Assembly (NCBI GenBank): GCA_934526185.1
Contig: CAKTAA010000096.1
Span: 1 to 8,112 of the forward strand
Direction of reading: 5' to 3'
Length of the DNA: 8,112 nt
Source: an uncultured Eubacteriales bacterium
GTDB lineage: Bacteria > Bacillota > Clostridia > Oscillospirales > CAG-272
The stretch's first letter is position 1, and each line of letters starts with the position of its first letter. The notes beneath the pieces were generated by a model. The model did no database searches, was not told the origin of the DNA, and worked only from the letters and a program-made list of their open reading frames with translations. The position numbers were made by a program, and so were the translations under genes. This document shows positions 6,493-8,112 of this stretch, piece after piece.

Positions 6493-8018
6493 AATTGTTC
6501 CTTTCCGTTTGTTCCTTCATCTCTGTATTGCTGCGGGCTCATACCATACAGATCACGGAAAATTTTGCAGAAATAAGTTTCATTCGGATACCCAACCTCT
6601 TTACAAATGACAGATACCTTTTTTCGTGTACCTTTCAAAAGTTCTTTTGCACACTTCATACGATATGCTCGCAGATAATTTGCCAATCCCTGCCCGGTTT
6701 CACGTTTAAAAACAGAACTTAAGTGCTGCGGCGAGATAAAAAGAGACTCTGATATTGTCTGCAAGGAAATATCCTCACGGTAGTGTTCCGCAATGTACTG
6801 CTTTGAAAGATCCGAAAGTTTTTTGGCTTTGACCGGCGTTTCTGCGAATTTCTGCTCGGCTTTATCCAAAATCGGAAGCAGGATATCACACAGTTTCTGC
6901 ATAGATTCCGCACGCCAGATGCTTTCGATAATCTGATAGGTCTGTTCCGCCGAAATTTCGGGCAAAATCCGAAACAGCTTTGCCGCAGCAGCTGAAATAC
7001 CGGATTTCACAAAAAGGTGAGAAAAATTCTTTTCCCTTCGCATCGTGTACAGTATTTCCCTTGCTTTTGAAAACCGATAATCAAGACATAATTTTTCAAA
7101 CTGCTCCAAAAGCTGTTGTTCATTATCCGAAGGGCTTGTCTGGGTGTGTGTTTGCCCATCGGCGAACAAGATCGGCGATGAAATCAAAAAGCGCTGCTGC
7201 GCAATGCTCTTTATCTGAACGACAGACTGCATCAGCTTTTCCGTTGAATTTATTCTCTCACTGATTACAATATTTGCAGTCTGATGCAAAGCAGATTCGG
7301 ACCAAGCATATAATTTCAAAGCAATTTGAGCGCATTGGTCATCATTTATATCAAAAAGAAGAAAAAATGCGCAAGAAGCATCGTTGATCTGGACAAAATC
7401 AAATTTGCCCGGTACAGCCTTTGTCAAATACTGATAAATGCGGTTCGTTACACCGATATTATTCAAAAAATTATCTTCAAAATTCAACCGAAATACACGG
7501 CGATACACTTTTAAAAACGCTATACTGATTTCTCTTCGCTGCTCCATGCGCTGAAACTCCGAAGGTGTTCCGTTCAGCAGGCAGGTAAGCACATATTTAC
7601 GCATTTGTAAATCCGTAAACTGTTCTTTATCCTTTTTATCATTCCGTTTCATGATCTGCTCGGCAATTCTTGTCATTGTATTGCGAAATTCAACAGGATT
7701 TACCGGTTTCAGCAGGTAATCCTTCACACCGAGCTTCATTGCAGTTTTAGCATATTCAAATTCGCTGAACCCACTGATCAGCACAATTTGTAAGTTCGCC
7801 TTTTCATTCAAAGCCGCTTCAGCCAGCTGCAGTCCATCCATAATCGGCATACGAACATCTGTCAGCATTAAATCAACTGCGTTGCTGCGTATAAAATCCA
7901 ATGCCATTTTTCCGGAAGATGCCAGCGTAACTTGAAACGGCAGTGCATAACTGTTGATAAGACGTTTAATTCCCTGACGTTCTATATTTTCGTCGTCCAC
8001 AATCAAAGTTTGAATCAT
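6489..8018 (-). CDS. YesN-type response regulator with AraC-family DNA-binding domain
   Basis: This cytoplasmic transcription regulator of 509 residues is the expected partner of the overlapping kinase. The receiver domain (1-120) is complete: Asp8/Asp9 for metal, phospho-acceptor Asp54 in LTDVRMP, Ser82 in LISGFSEF and Lys104 in YLLKP. Residues of about 130-395 form the poorly characterised middle region usual for YesN regulators. Residues of about 400-502 are an AraC-type double helix-turn-helix, with DISLQTISESLFISPQHLSS as the first helix-turn-helix and the hallmark GYPNETYFCKIFRDLYGMSP near the end. The start is ATG 8018, beginning MIQTLIVDDE, as receiver domains do, with AAAGGTG about nine bases upstream. 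The frame stays open further upstream, to a GTG at 8096 and beyond to the window edge, but those residues run through repeat-like DNA and are rejected. It probably activates the promoter at 4698-4726. Confidence 0.95.
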   Translation of the reverse strand: MIQTLIVDDENIERQGIKRLINSYALPFQVTLASSGKMALDFIRSNAVDLMLTDVRMPIMDGLQLAEAALNEKANLQIVLISGFSEFEYAKTAMKLGVKDYLLKPVNPVEFRNTMTRIAEQIMKRNDKKDKEQFTDLQMRKYVLTCLLNGTPSEFQRMEQRREISIAFLKVYRRVFRLNFEDNFLNNIGVTNRIYQYLTKAVPGKFDFVQINDASCAFFLLFDINDDQCAQIALKLYAWSESALHQTANIVISERINSTEKLMQSVVQIKSIAQQRFLISSPILFADGQTHTQTSPSDNEQQLLEQFEKLCLDYRFSKAREILYTMRREKNFSHLFVKSGISAAAAKLFRILPEISAEQTYQIIESIWRAESMQKLCDILLPILDKAEQKFAETPVKAKKLSDLSKQYIAEHYREDISLQTISESLFISPQHLSSVFKRETGQGLANYLRAYRMKCAKELLKGTRKKVSVICKEVGYPNETYFCKIFRDLYGMSPQQYRDEGTNGKEQL

Positions 8019-8043
8019 ACTCGTTGTCACCTTTCCTTGGTCG

Positions 8044-8072
8044 ATTGTAAAATGAAGTTGGACACCTAAGAA
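8044..8072 (-). promoter_or_regulatory. Weak candidate promoter for the regulatory pair
   Basis: On the minus strand TACAAT (8049-8044) is a good -10 box. The best -35 at 17 bases is TTCTTA (8072-8067), only three of six consensus bases. The expected start, near 8037, would leave a leader of about 20 bases that still includes the Shine-Dalgarno. The element overlaps the possible insertion-sequence end, so it may be an outward hybrid promoter. A better promoter may lie beyond the window. Confidence 0.2.
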
Positions 8073-8112
8073 AAAATCCATAGTGATTTTCCCCACATGG
8101 TAGAATGAAGTT
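8046..8112. mobile_element. Possible insertion-sequence terminus with a repeated end motif
   Basis: On the plus strand TGTAAAATGAAGTTGGACAC (8046-8065) resembles the terminal inverted repeats of IS3- or IS30-type elements, which often start with TG and contain AAGTTGGACA. Its core recurs at the window edge: GTAAAATGAAGTT (8047-8059) against GTAGAATGAAGTT (8100-8112), 12 of 13 identical, 53 bases apart. No transposase is visible because the window ends here. The resemblance is from memory of such ends and not from a comparison, so it is tentative. Confidence 0.3.

Noticed and set aside
8019..8096. 26-residue N-terminal extension of the response regulator from GTG 8096
   Set aside because: Receiver domains begin close to the MIQTLIVDDE stretch, there is a ribosome site before ATG 8018, and the extension translates repeat-like, possibly IS-derived DNA.

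Overview
The window holds one compact gene cluster, with every supported gene on the minus strand. It is a two-component regulatory pair followed by a carbohydrate ABC uptake system and one catabolic TIM-barrel enzyme. The gene families (YesN/YesM regulators, a large LipO-type lipoprotein, LplB- and YtcP-type permeases), the G-rich Shine-Dalgarno sites, the AT-rich sigma-A-like promoter and the moderate base composition point to a Clostridia-class Firmicute, probably a gut-type Lachnospiraceae or Oscillospiraceae. I cannot name the species.

In transcription order (right to left): the right edge (about 8046-8112) carries a short imperfect repeat that looks like the end of an insertion sequence. 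Next come an AraC-type response regulator (8018-6489) and a YesM-type sensor histidine kinase (6492-4750), which overlap by ATGA. A 145-bp regulatory gap (4605-4749) follows, with a good promoter, an inverted repeat around its -35 box, a 9-bp direct repeat at the expected transcription start, a 10-bp palindrome and a possible 14-codon leader peptide whose stop overlaps the next start. Then come the solute-binding lipoprotein (4604-2865), an intercistronic hairpin (2825-2853), an LplB-type permease (2799-1903), a YtcP-type permease (1883-1002), a sugar-isomerase-like TIM-barrel protein (972-121) and a strong hairpin terminator (49-78). Positions 1-48 show nothing I can support.

Inferred working model: the kinase senses an extracellular carbohydrate or a binding-protein signal and phosphorylates the response regulator. 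The regulator activates the promoter at 4698-4726. The lipoprotein captures the substrate and the two permeases import it. The ATPase is not encoded here, so a shared MsmX-type ATPase is expected from elsewhere. The TIM-barrel protein then acts on the imported sugar. The intercistronic hairpin would keep lipoprotein mRNA in excess of permease mRNA. The substrate cannot be read from the sequence.

The protein-coding content is of known families and I see no clearly new system. The less ordinary items are the dense leader region before the lipoprotein gene, the loss of the usual proline beside the kinase's phospho-acceptor histidine, and the possible IS end immediately upstream of the regulator.
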